Assembly (NCBI GenBank): GCA_050084515.1
Contig: CM114271.1
Coordinates: 18,166,001 to 18,230,000 of the forward strand
From: Blasia pusilla
Taxonomy: Eukaryota > Marchantiophyta > Marchantiopsida > Blasiales
Direction of reading: 5' to 3'
Length of the DNA stretch: 64,000 nucleotides
Positions 1-12,149 of this stretch are shown here, in pieces. The notes beneath the pieces were generated by a model. The model searched no databases. It was not told where the DNA came from and saw only the letters and a program-made list of their open reading frames with translations. Made by a program: the position numbers and the translations under genes. The stretch's first letter is position 1. Every line of letters starts with the position of its first letter.

Positions 1-152
1 AATAAAACATTTTCTCATTGCACTAAATTAGATGGCCTTTTGAAGTTGTTGAGTGGAATGGCTCGGTATTTAAAGAATGAAGAGCAGACTGCACAGTTTT
101 TGAACATTGTGTTCAGGTTTTAATTCTAATTTCTCTTCTGTGCTTATTGCAG

Positions 153-1217
153 ACTTGTGTTAGATTCTGAAAAGCTACCTCTGATAATTCCCTTTATACA
201 CACAGGCATGCAAGACATTATGCCTATTGGGCAGAAGCTTCCGGGTATATACAAAAGGGTAAGAACAGAGGATACTAGCTATCACTTGGTCTCAGGGCCT
301 TGCATGAGGTTACTTAGCAGATGGCCAACATTATGGTTTGTCACTGGCAATTCCAAACTGCACATCTAAGAACTTGGACTCAGTCAGGAGTTGGTCTATT
401 GCATGCATTTAAAGGATATAATCCACTGCAATGAAAGACCAAGGTTTTATGGATTTAATCTGGTGTGTAAGTGGACAGGTAGTATTGTCTTAACATTAGT
501 CTTTTTCGACCGCTTCCGCTTTTAGAAGAGAAAAGGTATAGGGCAAATTTTAAACAATGTGCGTATATGCTAACAATAAAATTCCTTCATGGTTCGCCAC
601 AGGTCACTGTGGTAGTTGGAGATCCAATATACATGGATGATCTGGTGAAAAAGCACACCGAGGAGGGTCTGTCTAAGGCCATCTTATATGATGCAATTGC
701 ACTCCGCATTGAGGAGACTATGTGGAGAATGAAGAAAGAACTCGAAGAGCTTGTAGTCCTCAATCAAACCCGGGAGAGTAATGCTGCAGTTGGTGGAGTG
801 CGTAAGATTGGCAAGGTCGGTGGCATCTGGCAGTATGTGGATTGGGACACCCAAGGCATTTTAGCCAATGAGCTTGATTCAAGCGACTCTCCAACTTCTG
901 CTGACAACAAGGAGACGGTTGCTGAAACTTCACTCGGTCTGCAGAGAGTCGATGGATTTTCTAATTTTGATAGTCTGGAAACTCCTGAATCAAACTGTAA
1001 GCACTATCCTGATAATGAGACGGAGCTCTGCTTAACAGACATGTATCATGGTGCTATTAAAAGAATACAAGGCCACATAGACCCATCCATGTGGATGGGT
1101 TTTGCTGCCAGGAGTTTTTTGAAATATGGAACAAAGGTAGAGAATGTCCAGGACTGTCTAGGGGGAAGATATTGGAGAAGAGTAGAGTCAGCTCTAGAAA
1201 GGCTCTTGTACAGTTGA
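153..1217 (+). CDS. Tafazzin-like phospholipid acyltransferase, 3' part only
   Basis: The last two exons of a gene that enters from the left edge are visible, 153-258 and 603-1217, with stop TGA at 1215-1217. The first follows a pyrimidine-rich acceptor ending in CAG and ends at a GTAAGA donor; the second starts after CCACAG. They join in phase 0. The protein piece reads IIPFIHTGMQDIMPIGQKLP and then VTVVVGDPIY, which are the late conserved blocks of the tafazzin branch of glycerophospholipid acyltransferases. Family knowledge: these proteins transfer acyl chains between phospholipids and lysophospholipids, such as monolysocardiolipin, at mitochondrial membranes. The HX4D catalytic motif should be in exons to the left of the window and is not seen. 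The tail after the acyltransferase core is about 170 residues, longer than in yeast or human tafazzin, and resembles the longer plant form related to Arabidopsis At3g05510. Bases 1-152 are intron. No lesions are seen. Confidence 0.85.
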
Positions 1218-4200
1218 GGGCTTAAAGAGGACCATGGAATCTGATGTGGAGCAATTTTTACGAGGTCGTGTTGAGGCTATAGAGGATAGAGTATTCCCTC
1301 ATTCTACGTCAAGGGAATCGTTCGTCTAAGGGTTTAGAAACCATGTTAGAGTTCCTTGTGCTATGTGATCATACATGCATGAGACCCCTAGGTGCCTTTC
1401 TAGTTGAGCAACCTCAATTGTGAATATAGGGATAGAAATGTAGCTCTGCTGTCTGTCTGCTACTGAGGGTGAGAGTTTTGATGGAGTTAGGATGTGAAGA
1501 TTAAGTTAGATGCGCTTTGAGCACTTGGAATGTTATCATGAGAGTTGCCAATTGTCAAATGGTGTGGGGCTTGTGTGGACTTCTTCATGAAGGATGGTGA
1601 AGTTGCCCTGTTGCTGTATTTCCTCAACATCAGTCCATCCTATTTCTGTTTTGTTTGGGAGGGTCCTGTTTTAACCATAACCAGACCTTTAGCTGGATTC
1701 CCAACTCCCTCATTGTGAAAGAATTTCAGACCGTGATTTGATTGTCTTGACGACATTTGTTATCCCTTGTACGGTTGAAAAAGCAGGTGGAATGTCACCT
1801 CTACAAACAATTTCAGATAAAATGATTTAAAAAATCTGTGTCTTAGACCAGAAAGTCTATTATTACTGGGGTGGCCATGGTAAGGGTTAGTTCCACATGA
1901 TTAGGAGCTTTTTTCGCAGATGAAAAATGCATCGGTTTTCCATTGTCAAACTCATCTTTGGATAGTTTGCACTTTCCACCATGACAAGCATCTTGTTGCA
2001 TGCAAACAAGAGGTAAGCCAAAGATGAGAGTGAATTGTGGTAAGATTTGTGTTATAATCAATTCCTGCTAATGTAACTAGCTAGAATGGGGAATTTATAT
2101 ATTATGTTATCCTGACCCCTCACTATCTAGGTTGTCATGTGCTGCGTGCCAGAAACATCAGTGGTCTCTGCGCTCATGATCCCCACTCCTTCCCAGGGGA
2201 TTGATAGAGCCTTGCAAACTGTTGTTCACATGTCTGAGATCCAAAGACTACTGCCACATGTTAGAGCATTGGTCCTTCCCCGGGTCATGAATCCACATCC
2301 CTTTTCTCACAGGAACTGAATTTGTGAGGTGGCTATATAAGACATGGTTTCGGAACCTCTGATGGTGGACCAAACTTGGTCAAGTTAAGGCAAGCTATAT
2401 GAGACAGAATCTGGTTTACCTTCGATCTTGAATCAAACGTTTTGAGTGTAAGGCAGTCTCATCGTCTGAAAGTCTTCATGACTTAATTGTGTCGAAGTCT
2501 AATGTCCATCGATTTAGGTGAGCTAATGACAACTTGTGTGCAGCCAGTATTTGTGTAGACCTGATGCTCTGAGGTGGAAAGTACTAAAATTCCCCCTCTT
2601 TGTAGTCAGTCGTAAAGTTTAGAGAGTTTTCTGTCGAGATTGGAAAAGCGTAGTCTAAATTTGAACTGTTGATCGTCACAATGCCTGGAAGACTTTTAGC
2701 CTCGTCATGAATTCACGTTGGACGGGCTATTCAAACAAGGAAGCACTTTATAGTTAGAGGGTCAAAAGATGAACTTGCGAAGTCCGAGATAGGTAGACTT
2801 GTACGACACATCAAATGGAAGGATGGAATAGTCCAAAATTTGTTCCTGCAGAGAACTGACACGAGGAAGGAGCTTGCCTCCTATTAAATGGTAAAGATCT
2901 TATGTCTTTTGAAATGTCTAGTGTGGTAATTCAGGGGGTACTATAGAAGACCAAAACTGATGTTGGGACGTTTTTCAGGTCTAGTTAGAGTGAAGATCAT
3001 TACTTTGGATTCAAGAGGGCTTCTTAAAAATACTCCTGTTCCTCTTTGTTTCTTTTCGTGTTCATATAACCTACCCACTAACAATTTCTTCCTATAGTAA
3101 CTTTAACATCACTACTGAATCTCTTCCCTTCTCAAAGGGCCATTACTCTTGTTGTGAGACTGTAAGTCAAAATTCTGGGAGTTCAAGAAAGATATGGTTT
3201 AGAACAAGTTTAGACAAATTGTGTAAGAAGCACCCTCAGCTATTCTGGTCTCCATGTTGAGGACCCACAAGATTCCATATACGAGCGTACGATAACGTGC
3301 AACATGGTGCTGTTGCAGATGTACTTGTTCTACAGCCTGCGAAAACCGGTTGGAATTCGAGTAGGTCCTTTGTATTTCGTATCTCAAAACTGGTTCAAAA
3401 ATTGGAATTACAGCTTCCGATTAAATGTTCCCGCTGATGGACCAGGTCCCGCGAAATAACTCCCCAAACCCTGGTAGATACAGGACGTCTGGATGAGGTC
3501 ATCCAACTGGCTGGGTTTTCGAATGAAATCGACACAATATTGATGTTTTGACCATCTTGCTCCTCCAAGTTAGCAAAGCTTTGGATGGTAAACTTGATTC
3601 CATTTGAAGTACTTACATCTTAAGCATTTCAGGAAAAAAATATGGAAACCATCGGCAAACGAACTTGCAAATGAATAATTTCAAATGTATGCTAGTTCAT
3701 GATCAAAATATAAAAATCAAAATATAAAAATCAACCATATCCATGTTAGAAATTGTACAAAATCATACCATGGAGTTTTGAACTACCCACAAACAAGGTG
3801 TTTCCTAAGCAAGTGTTAGTGTCAATCCTTTGGTAGCTCACTTCCTAAAGCCAACCAAAAGTAGTGTTGTTGAGTTATCAAGGACAATGGCTTGCATCAT
3901 GTGTAGTTCATAAACCTCTGAACTCTTATCCAGGATGTTCCCACAATCTCCAAATACGAAGTTCCCATGAATCTCCCTCGTAGAAAAAGCCATAAAAACC
4001 ACATTCACTCATTGAAAATTGAAAAGTGTCCAGTATCCGGCACCTTTCATAGGGGATCACGTGTACAAGAAAGGTGGGAAATGGAATACGCGTGAATAGA
4101 TAGGTTTAGCGAAGAGAACAAAAACAACATTTGCTTGTAGAGGCCGTAATCATAACCTACCCATAAAACACAAGTGGATGGAGATCCAGTTTGGGTCCTA

Positions 4201-5004
4201 ATGTGGTCACCTGGGTGCACTTGTGCGAGCCTGAAGAAATCGCTTCTTCATTCCCCTTCTCGAAATATACTAAGAATCCAAGATGGATCGCTACAAGAAA
4301 GCAACAATCTGCATGAGGTTCAAGAGTGATACACGAATATTCGTGGAAATATTAAACAATCCAATGCAAGCTAGATGAACGACTGCACAGAAAATAATCG
4401 AGTGAGATAGAGGAGAACTGAAGACCATCAGCGGCAGCACACTACATAGACTCTACTACATCACCCAAAGAACATAGAAAATCACATGAAGAAGAAACGA
4501 CCCCCACCGATGGAAGAATCTGTCCGAACTTGCCACGCACAAGAGTTGAATTGCTGTCACCATGGAGTCACTAGGAGACAAGGCTCAAGGGACTGGAAAA
4601 ACGATTGCCAACTGTGCAGACGCCGGGAGATCCCTGACACTACAAATCTCGCCAGATGCAAGGGACTGGACTATTCAAATTATATAGGGCACTGAAAGTG
4701 GGAAAAACCCTCTGGTCAGTCTTAAGGCAGAATACACAGGAGGCAAATGTGTCAATAGCCACTTTTGCAGTACTTAACTGCTGCATAACCAGAACAGGTA
4801 TCTTAGTACGTAGCTTCCTTGGGTGCGGAATATATCTACTTCGTGGCATGTTGACAACTACTTTTTAAGATACCCTTGAAGGAAGAAACAAATTTTTTAC
4901 ATCCCAACTAATCCAGCTGGGAGGGATTCCCTACTGAGCCACGAACTATATTTTCTTTTGACTGTGCAATTATGATGAGAATTGACCGAGGGGTCGGGGC
5001 AGTA
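1218..5004. other. Intergenic region without a recognised gene
   Basis: The first few hundred bases are probably the 3' UTR of the tafazzin-like gene; no clear polyadenylation signal was assigned. The rest has stop codons in all frames and only short ORFs that match nothing I recognise. The one structured item is the dispersed repeat at 3336-3470, listed separately. Confidence 0.6.
3336..3470 (+). repeat. Dispersed CCGG-rich repeat, copy 1 of 5
   Basis: This stretch of about 135 bases is clearly similar to 43031-43165 and 44662-44766 in the same orientation. It is more distantly similar to 36019-36250 and 17640-17800 in reverse orientation. Shared words include GAAAACCGGTT or GAAAACCGGCA near the start, AATTCGAGTAGGTCC, GTATCTCAAAA and the ending AACTCCCC.AACC. 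No coding capacity or poly(A) tail is visible. A short non-autonomous element is the simplest reading. Confidence 0.65.
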
Positions 5005-7384
5005 CTATGAAATTGTACATTTATCACCTGTATCATTGGATGTGCCACCATGATCCCTCTCTACATGATTAACTAAAGATATTGCATCGTTGAAGCCCCT
5101 CCCACATTTTGGACACACGTCCAACTGTTCTTGAGAACCTCCCACTCTCCACTGCCCTGTGGAGTGCACGTTCTCTGCATGTTGAATAAGCTCAACCACT
5201 GTTCTAAAACGGCCTCCACATTGAGGGCACAATTCTCTGGCACCAGAGTTGTCACCACCAACTTGTAACCTTGACGAAGTTTGTCCAGTAGGATTTTCCC
5301 ATCGTTGAGTGCTACTCTTGACTGTAGTCAGTATGCTGTTAGTCGTAGAACCCAGCTTGGTTATACCTTTCCCAATTGTTGTTGCAGCAGTCTGGGAGGC
5401 AGAACGGACAGTGGATACACCTGTAGTGCCATTCTTGGCTCCTCCAGAAGCGCCCAGTGAAGCTTTTTCCCTAAAGCTTTTAAAAAACTGACTACCAAAC
5501 ATAGATGTATTCTTGCTCGCATCAGCTTTTCTAAATTCTTGACAACCGTGATCCGAACCAAACCGGTGCTTCAAACATATTTCCCGTCCACAGTCTTTGC
5601 ATCTCACTTTGTTGGAGAAAGTAAGAAGCTCTTTGCAGCCAAGAACAGGACATCTTGGCTTCTTGGTGGCTTTCGTATAATTACTAGGATCGCAATTTGA
5701 CTGGACATGCCTTTCCCAAGTCAGGTTGGGATCCTCTGAAGGTATCAAACGAACAGCTTTTGCACACATTGGACACACCAAAACAGTGACGTCTTGTGAA
5801 TTAGCTTTGGGACATTGGTGATTTCCGTATGTCCTGTGCTCCAGACAGAAGACCTGCACCACACTCCCACGAAATGTTAAAAACGGTGTCCTTATCCTTA
5901 ATGAGTGACTAATTACCAACCAAAGGTGACCAACCAAAGTCATCAACTCCTCACCAACTATGCATTCAAACATGCAAACTTGGGAGGAAGAGTAACTCAT
6001 CTGCATTGCCAAGCTACCATTAACTATACTACAATAGAACCATGACTTACCACCTGACCGATGTTCAGAGAAAACTGCATATAGAAATTCTCTAAGTTAT
6101 TAACGTAGGAGCTGAATGCCCATGTAGTATCTTCGACATCTCATGAAAATAGTGTAGCAGGGCACTTGAGTATTCAGTGAGATAAGACAAGGTGATGGAT
6201 GGGAGGTAACTCTTAGTTTGGACAAACTTACAGTAACACAATGGGTACCAGTAATATCCTGTGACATCTAGACGTGTTGATCTAGGCAACGACAATCTGA
6301 CCATTGTAAACACAACTATTTGGAACTAAAAATTAGACCATTTAATTGAAATATGAGCTATGATTTTCAACTCATCGCATTGCCTTGGATCCCTCGTTGA
6401 GCGACTTTTAGGTGATTTGGGCCTCTCCTTAATAACATCCTACAATCAAGAGTGAACATAATGGAGAAACAAAGTGATTCCTGCTGTATCTCCTTCGGCT
6501 CAGCAGTCAGTGTTGAGGGTGGTGCTTGGGCAAGAATCACAGATAGATTTTTACCAGATGTCATCGGGTAGAAGTCTATCCTGCTATTGAGTATACTGGT
6601 AGAGTATCCTGCTACAGACCTACAAAAAAAATGGGGATTGTTCACGAGTGGTAGATCCAGCTTGCTACATTCAAATGCAGATCTAATCTGCATAGTTGGA
6701 GGCGGCTAACACCATTTTCTCTCGGTTGACATCAAAAGTTTCCCATTGGTCACGCTAGCAATCCGTATGCTAGTGAAATGAAGAAAGCGGAAAGATTCAC
6801 GAGCTCTTGTGGAATTGACATTTGTGTCAGAAGAGTAAATCTGCGACCAGGTTGGAATTTGGTGTTTTTCATGGAGGGAAACTGTTATACGAATTAAACG
6901 GAAAAATCGCAAATCAATAGAACTGGTTTGTAGCTTTTCATCTCGCAGAAACAAACGCAACGCTTTGTCTCAGGAAATTGCAAGTTGTACTCGGTTTCGG
7001 GAAAGCCCTTGAAAGGAAATCTACTATTATGCAGGAGCACACAGCGAGTTTCTTTCATAATCACCATTCCCTACATTCCGGAACTTACAGATGCATCGCC
7101 TGGGGCACAAAGAGGATTCTTCCGAAGTGTGCGAGTTTTGTCTATCCTATCTCAAAGAGGAATAGGAGAGGGGAATTGAGTAAACCCCGAGCAACTGATT
7201 AATTATAATATATCACACGACAGTCTAAAAGAATCGTGAAAGCATGGGGAACGCCTCAGGACATCACAAGAGACAGTGTACACACCTGTTGGCACGCATC
7301 ACAACTGAAAGGCAGAAAGTCGACCAGACTACATTCTCGCACTGAGCAGTGCTGGCCAAGATTTGGAAACTCAGGCGTTCCCAT
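5005..7384 (-). CDS. AN1-type and C2H2 zinc finger stress-associated protein
   Basis: Two exons on the minus strand, 7286-7384 (ATG, 33 codons) and 5005-5853, are separated by a 1432-base GT-AG intron and join in phase 0. The product is 315 residues with stop TAG at 5005-5007. Residues about 5-50 form the first AN1 finger, which spans the splice junction (CSVREC, CDACQQ, then VFCLEHRTYGNHQCP). A second AN1 finger follows at about 99-140 (CPVLGCKEL, CKDCGREICLKHRFGSDHGC). A Ser/Thr-rich linker leads to two C2H2 fingers near the C-terminus (ELCPQCGGRF...H, DVCPKCGRGF...H). This is the architecture of plant SAP11/SAP13-type proteins. Known for the family: AN1 SAPs bind ubiquitin or act in abiotic stress responses; the exact role of this subgroup is less clear. 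The intron position inside the first finger and the complete cysteine/histidine set argue for an intact gene. The ORF continues upstream of 5853 inside the intron, but that part does not resemble the family. Confidence 0.9.
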
Positions 7385-8300
7385 CTTCAGTCAGAAATAA
7401 TCCTGCTGCTGATCCTGAAATTTGGATGCCTCGGTGGAAGATAAAATGAAAATGATTTGCCGAATCCGACAAGAAAAGAATCACCAAGAACTAGATCCGC
7501 GCAACCTTCCAGACAAGCATGTTCCGAACAGATAATTGATGGAATTCCGATTGGTGCCAATAGTTCATTGTCACTCGAGGAGTCGTCACGCTCGTATTTT
7601 CCGAGGGACACAGAGTACAGCAGGTAGCGTTGCTAGATCTGAATGCAGGCACTTCGAAAATCTTCAGGTCTAAGCTCCAAACTTCATATCGCTTCGCACT
7701 GACGGCACTTTTCTACCTGTTTCTCACTAAAGCGTAGGAGAGAGAGCGACAAGACGACGCAGCACAGAAACTCCGAGAACTTCTCCGATTCTCCACTTCA
7801 ATCCCCATATTCACCGCCAAAAGTGCACTCCGGCAGCAGACGAAGCAGTTCACGGCAGCCAGAAAACCACCATCGAACAAAAATCCTCTCCCCTGGACAA
7901 CATTACATCGAATTCGCCCCACCGCTCCCTCCCTCCCGAGAGAGCGAGAGCGAGAGGCGCTCCGGGCCTGACCGAGCTCTCTCTCCGGGTACATGGAAAC
8001 AATGACGCCCCTGTCATAACGCTGCCAATCTTCGCGGCGCACGTTCGGACTCGCCCGGGCCGCCAGCCAGCGACGAGCGAGCGAGGTTCGGAAGCTGCAG
8101 TGGTTGGTGACAGACCAAAGACCAACCGGAGCAGCCCGACGCTCTTCCCTGGGCCCGAACTCATAGGAGACAGGACTAAGGACCCCCGTGAGTCCTTAGT
8201 CCGCAAGGTTGCCTTCTTCCGCAGAATCCACAGACGTTCGCAACTTCGCCGTCCGGGGCTGGGTTGGTCGGTCCCACCGCACACGGGAACCTGAGAGGGT
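7385..8300 (-). promoter_or_regulatory. Upstream region of the AN1-C2H2 gene
   Basis: This GC-rich stretch lies directly upstream of the zinc-finger start codon and probably holds its 5' UTR and promoter. It contains GA-rich runs near 7925-7955 and a perfect 11-bp inverted repeat at 8173-8202. No TATA box or transcription start was assigned. The ORFs crossing it look like by-products of its GC-rich composition. Confidence 0.4.
8173..8202. repeat. Perfect hairpin, 11-bp stem and 8-base loop
   Basis: GGACTAAGGAC at 8173-8183 pairs exactly with GTCCTTAGTCC at 8192-8202. It lies about 790 bases upstream of the zinc-finger gene start, so it could sit in a 5' leader or promoter. Its function is unknown. 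Confidence 0.7.
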
Positions 8301-8302
8301 CC

Positions 8303-9879
8303 TACCTTCCTAAGTTCCTAGGGGCTCAGAGCTGCCCTACGGACAACGACCGTAAGCCAAAACGGGGTACCCCGTTGGGATTACCATCATCGTCCTCTTC
8401 CTTACGATATTTGTAGTTTTAAATCTATTTTTATTTTATAATATCAAATAAAAATCACGGGTGTGGTTTTGAGTTTCCGTTCACGGCAGTTTAGACTCGG
8501 GATTTATGACGATTCGAATAAATAAATATCTAACTATAAAATCTATATTATGATGGGATAGTGTCTTCTTGATTTGCAAACACTTTTATATTTGACACGT
8601 GGTAACTGGGCATCAAAATATTGTTTCACATGGCACGGGCAATAAGAAAAAAAATTGAATTTGTGTGGAACATCATTAATCACTTTCTTTCACTGCCTAT
8701 ACACTAAATAAACCTTTTAAAAATAAATAAATTTCGTGCATCGCATGGACACCTTACTAGTCTCTCTTTGATATCGATACATGTCGATAATCATACTCCT
8801 AGAACTTGTGACATTTGTTACAAACCCTATCGGACCAACATGTTGAGATGAGTATGAGAGTGAAATCCCATCCCTTCCCATATCAACAAAATGCCACACA
8901 ATTATTTTTAGTGGAGACTTGATCAACCATCCTAGGCTTATCCCATTGTTGGCTCTAGTGAACACTCCCACACACTCTTTTGAAGTCCAAGAGATATCAG
9001 CATATTTGCACGGCTTGGTATTAGGCCTAGTGGTGTGGAAGACACATATGCTGATCTGCATATGGGCTCACATGAGCACATAACACTAGGATACTCTCAA
9101 CTTATGACATCTTACTTACTACGACATATGCTCTCACTATAGAGCTATAAAGTGATTTGGTTGAATCAACTCTTGGTCTCATCATATAATATGACATGCT
9201 TGAACCTCTAAGTGTTGTTTGAATGTGGAATTGGCACCTTTCCAACTCAAAAATCAAGAGTCCCTACCCTAAACCTCTCACTAAACCTTCAACCAAGCAT
9301 CATGGGTTATTCGTTTGAGTGTAACAACACATGCTATAGCTAAAACACCACGCCAAAGGGCCCCTTAAAAAACACCCTTTGTGTTATCCAAAAAAGAAAC
9401 ATCAAGAGTCTCCAACACTAACTCAATATCTAATGTGGTTGGAAACTCCACCACTTTGGCACTTACTACTTGCCAAGCAACACTCGAATGTTCCAATGTC
9501 GAAAATTCCTCTACGATCTCTCCACTAGGAGGTACTACTATGTCTCCAAAAACTATTTGCAAAAATACCATGACTCTAAGATTGGTGGAGGCCAACCAAA
9601 ACACCTTTGCATATGGCCATACCTAATGTTTTCATATCCATAAAACAAAATAAGGATGTTCCGCACTTCATTTTTTCCGCCTCCTACAATGTAGTCAACT
9701 AAAGTTCATCATGAGCTCTTGGAGGCTCCATTAGTGCTCTTAAAAATCCAATTAGCGTGCTCGCCACTCCACTTGATGCACTTAGCATTCCACTTGGTAT
9801 CAAAGTTGCACAACAACGGGATCATCATGACCTCCAACAACATGAACAATGTGGTGACCCGATGAACCTACTAGCCTTT
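8303..9879. other. AT-rich intergenic stretch
   Basis: No recognisable gene. A perfect 16-bp palindrome (AACGGGGTACCCCGTT) is at 8361-8376. The ORFs at 8717-9061 and 9365-9626 match no family I know and lie in degenerate-looking DNA. Confidence 0.5.
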
Positions 9880-9955
9880 CCTCTTTGGGGATTCGAACTC
9901 TACATCAATATCTTGTGGCTCAAATGCTCTACCTGCCCCATGAGTCACGATGGAT
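9880..9955 (-). mobile_element. tRNA-derived SINE head or tRNA relic
   Basis: On the minus strand, 9921-9940 reads as a tRNA A-box-like block (GGGGCAGGTAGAGCATTTG). It is followed at 9887-9900 by a near-consensus B box (GAGTTCGAATCCCC). This spacing fits the split RNA polymerase III promoter of a tRNA or a tRNA-derived SINE. An acceptor stem that pairs is not evident, so a functional tRNA is unlikely. The 3' body and tail of the SINE could not be delimited. Confidence 0.55.
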
Positions 9956-10155
9956 CTTGCATCCAACTACACAACAACGCATAACAAATCCAACCCTACA
10001 TTTGCAAGTCATGCATTTGTATTATAGGTCTCCAATGCATCACTTCCAACTCCTTCATTTGTTGGATGATGTGCCATGGTAAGCACATCCCTCTATTATT
10101 CCATCCATTGCATCCAAATCCTCATGTTACCATTCAGTACAACAATGCCATCATC

Positions 10156-10545
10156 TCAATGGATGGTTGGCCCTCTGAACCATGTGTCGTGCGAATCCAC
10201 ATCGTCATACAACATACATCGTTGACATACCATACTCACATACATACATAACATAGACGAGAGCATCCACAACTTCAAAGGGTCCAATGTGCTACTCTGA
10301 ATCAGGTCCCTCTCCATATCACTATATCGGTAGGGACGACGGAAGATTAGCGTATCACTAGCCAAATCAATCCGTATACCGGGTCGAACCAGAGCACCCA
10401 ACTCCTTCATGCTAAAGGCAAAACAACTCCTATAAGCACGTAGGAACTGTGTCAAGCGTCGTTTCTCACCTCCTGTGAGCTTGGGCCCAAGTAATGGCTC
10501 CCAAGTCTCCTCCACTGGCACACTAGAGGGAGAGGACGATGCCAT
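10156..10545 (-). pseudogene. Reverse transcriptase N-terminus, Ty3/gypsy type
   Basis: This ORF reads LTQFLRAYRSCFAFSMKELG and then FRRPYRYSDMERDLIQS. This is the lead-in of Ty3/gypsy reverse transcriptases (a 'need to keep out of own position' segment before the fingers). Beyond about 10250 the match fades, and no YXDD palm, RNase H or integrase follows toward lower coordinates. The 3' part was deleted or replaced by unrelated sequence containing the SINE-like tRNA relic. Confidence 0.75.
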
Positions 10546-10799
10546 TGGCTGCTACGCAACCCCCTCACAAGATGGTACACCCTTAGCTACACCATCATCT
10601 GAGCAAATAACTCCTCCACCAACATGAGCAACCAATTCCACATGCCCAACAATTACATCCCATTTACTCCAAGGATGCAAAATACTACTCTCCTCGCCCC
10701 CAGCCGATGCCTCTACCGTCTCGGTAGCCATCGAGCTCATTACAAGGGGTGGAAGACCCACAGACATAGTCCGAAGTCGACGCTGCTCGGCCATACCAA

Positions 10800-11790
10800 G
10801 ACTCAAAATCCAAGTCAAACAATTCAGGTCCATGGCTTGACCCAACACATGACGTCGTGAAGCCTCGAAATGGAAGCAACATTTGTCATACCAAAGAGAA
10901 AATCCCATCACGCTCTCTCATCAGCGTTAGGCTCCACCAACTATCGCACATGAGAATCCCATAGAAGCCCGGGACCACCTTCCCTGTATGCATGTGACAA
11001 GGGAAAACTCACAAATGTAGGTGTTGCCATCCTAGGCTGGCCCACACGGTTCACCACTACCATGGGTGACCGATCAATAACCCTCACCACCTGAGAAAGT
11101 CGCCCAGTATCCAAGATACTATCCACTGTAAGGCAAGGATCTGCAGACCTTTGCATCATATGCTCGACGTAGAACCTCCCTAGGCAACAAGTTTGTCCAC
11201 CACAAGCGTGGGCGATGTGCACGCTGAGCCAACTCGTTGCATCCAACAACACCGCTGGTCCAATCCAAGACCGCACCTCATGAACACTCGCCATCATCGG
11301 GGTCCGAGTGTCACCCAACAATGGAATATTCTCCAGAATGTAAGCTAGAGCACGTGCTTGATGAACGTGAAGATGTCGTAACACCCGTAACATCTCCCAA
11401 AACAATCAAGACCTAGGGTCGTGTAATCCCTCACCACGACCAGCACGTGTATGACCCTGACATGGCTATCCAGAAATCACCAAATCCACAGGACCAACCC
11501 TCTCAAGGTCTTGCGCCCCCAACAATGCAATGTGTGACGGCAAAACACGCTGGTACCCACGAATAGCTGATGGCGGCAACAACTCAGGATATCTCCGCAT
11601 CAACTGACCAATATGTCGGGATGAGACTCTCTGGGCCGTCTCATCTCGCTCCACATGCACGTATCTCCGCATAGGAATACCGGCCTGCAACACTACAGCC
11701 AAACCAGTGCTAATCCCACCAAAGAGATCTAACACACAAATGCCCTCCGCCGGATACTGCCATACAATGGGTGTAGTATCCAAAGGGGAT
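10800..11790 (-). pseudogene. C5 cytosine DNA methyltransferase domain inside the retrotransposon
   Basis: Conserved motifs appear in the usual C5-MTase order on the minus strand. Motif I is VLDLFGGISTG at about 11735, the SAM-binding loop, followed by YVHVERDE (motif II-like). PCQGHTRAGRGEGLHDPRS at about 11410-11465 is motif IV with the catalytic Cys. ILENIPLLGDTR at about 11310 is motif VI. RLWWTNLLP at about 11185-11215 is motif VIII, seen only after a one-base frame change. The block RRHVLGQAMDLNCLTWIL at about 10805-10860 fits motif X. The unpermuted order I-IV-VI-VIII-X is like DNMT3 and bacterial enzymes, unlike permuted plant DRM. Lesions: a TAG just before PCQ, a TGA about 20 codons later, and the frame change at motif VIII. 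The C-terminal part shares its frame with RT, with one TAG between at 10552-10554, so the MTase was probably fused into pol. Confidence 0.85.
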
Positions 11791-12149
11791 AACCCAACTG
11801 GACCAGAAGTAGGAGTCCGCCGTGGGGCCTCCTCTTCCTCGTGAGGTATAACAGCCTCACACCAGGCCTCCTGCACTAGGCGATCAGCCTCCTGCCGTAG
11901 TGCATCGCATGAACTCCAAATTGGCACATCCAACGATGAGGATGCCACTGCTGCAAAAATAGGGACCTCCTCTACCTCCTCATGCGGAGGAGAATCCATA
12001 GCAAAAACATTACCCTCCAAAAAGTCTCCTGGCCAAGTGACTACTCCACTAAAACCAACCACAGATGCTGACACTGTGGGGAAGACCCTCCTGGTCGAGC
12101 CCCATAAATAAATCTCATAGGAACTTGGCTCATACGTCCATCCCCGGAC

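Noticed and set aside
9887-9940. Functional tRNA gene
   Set aside because: A and B boxes are present but no pairing acceptor stem or full cloverleaf is visible; kept as a SINE head or relic.
11063-11072. GATGGGTGACC-like word near 11063 as a second 5S promoter
   Set aside because: Only the C-box word matches and it lies inside the methyltransferase; no A-box at the right distance.
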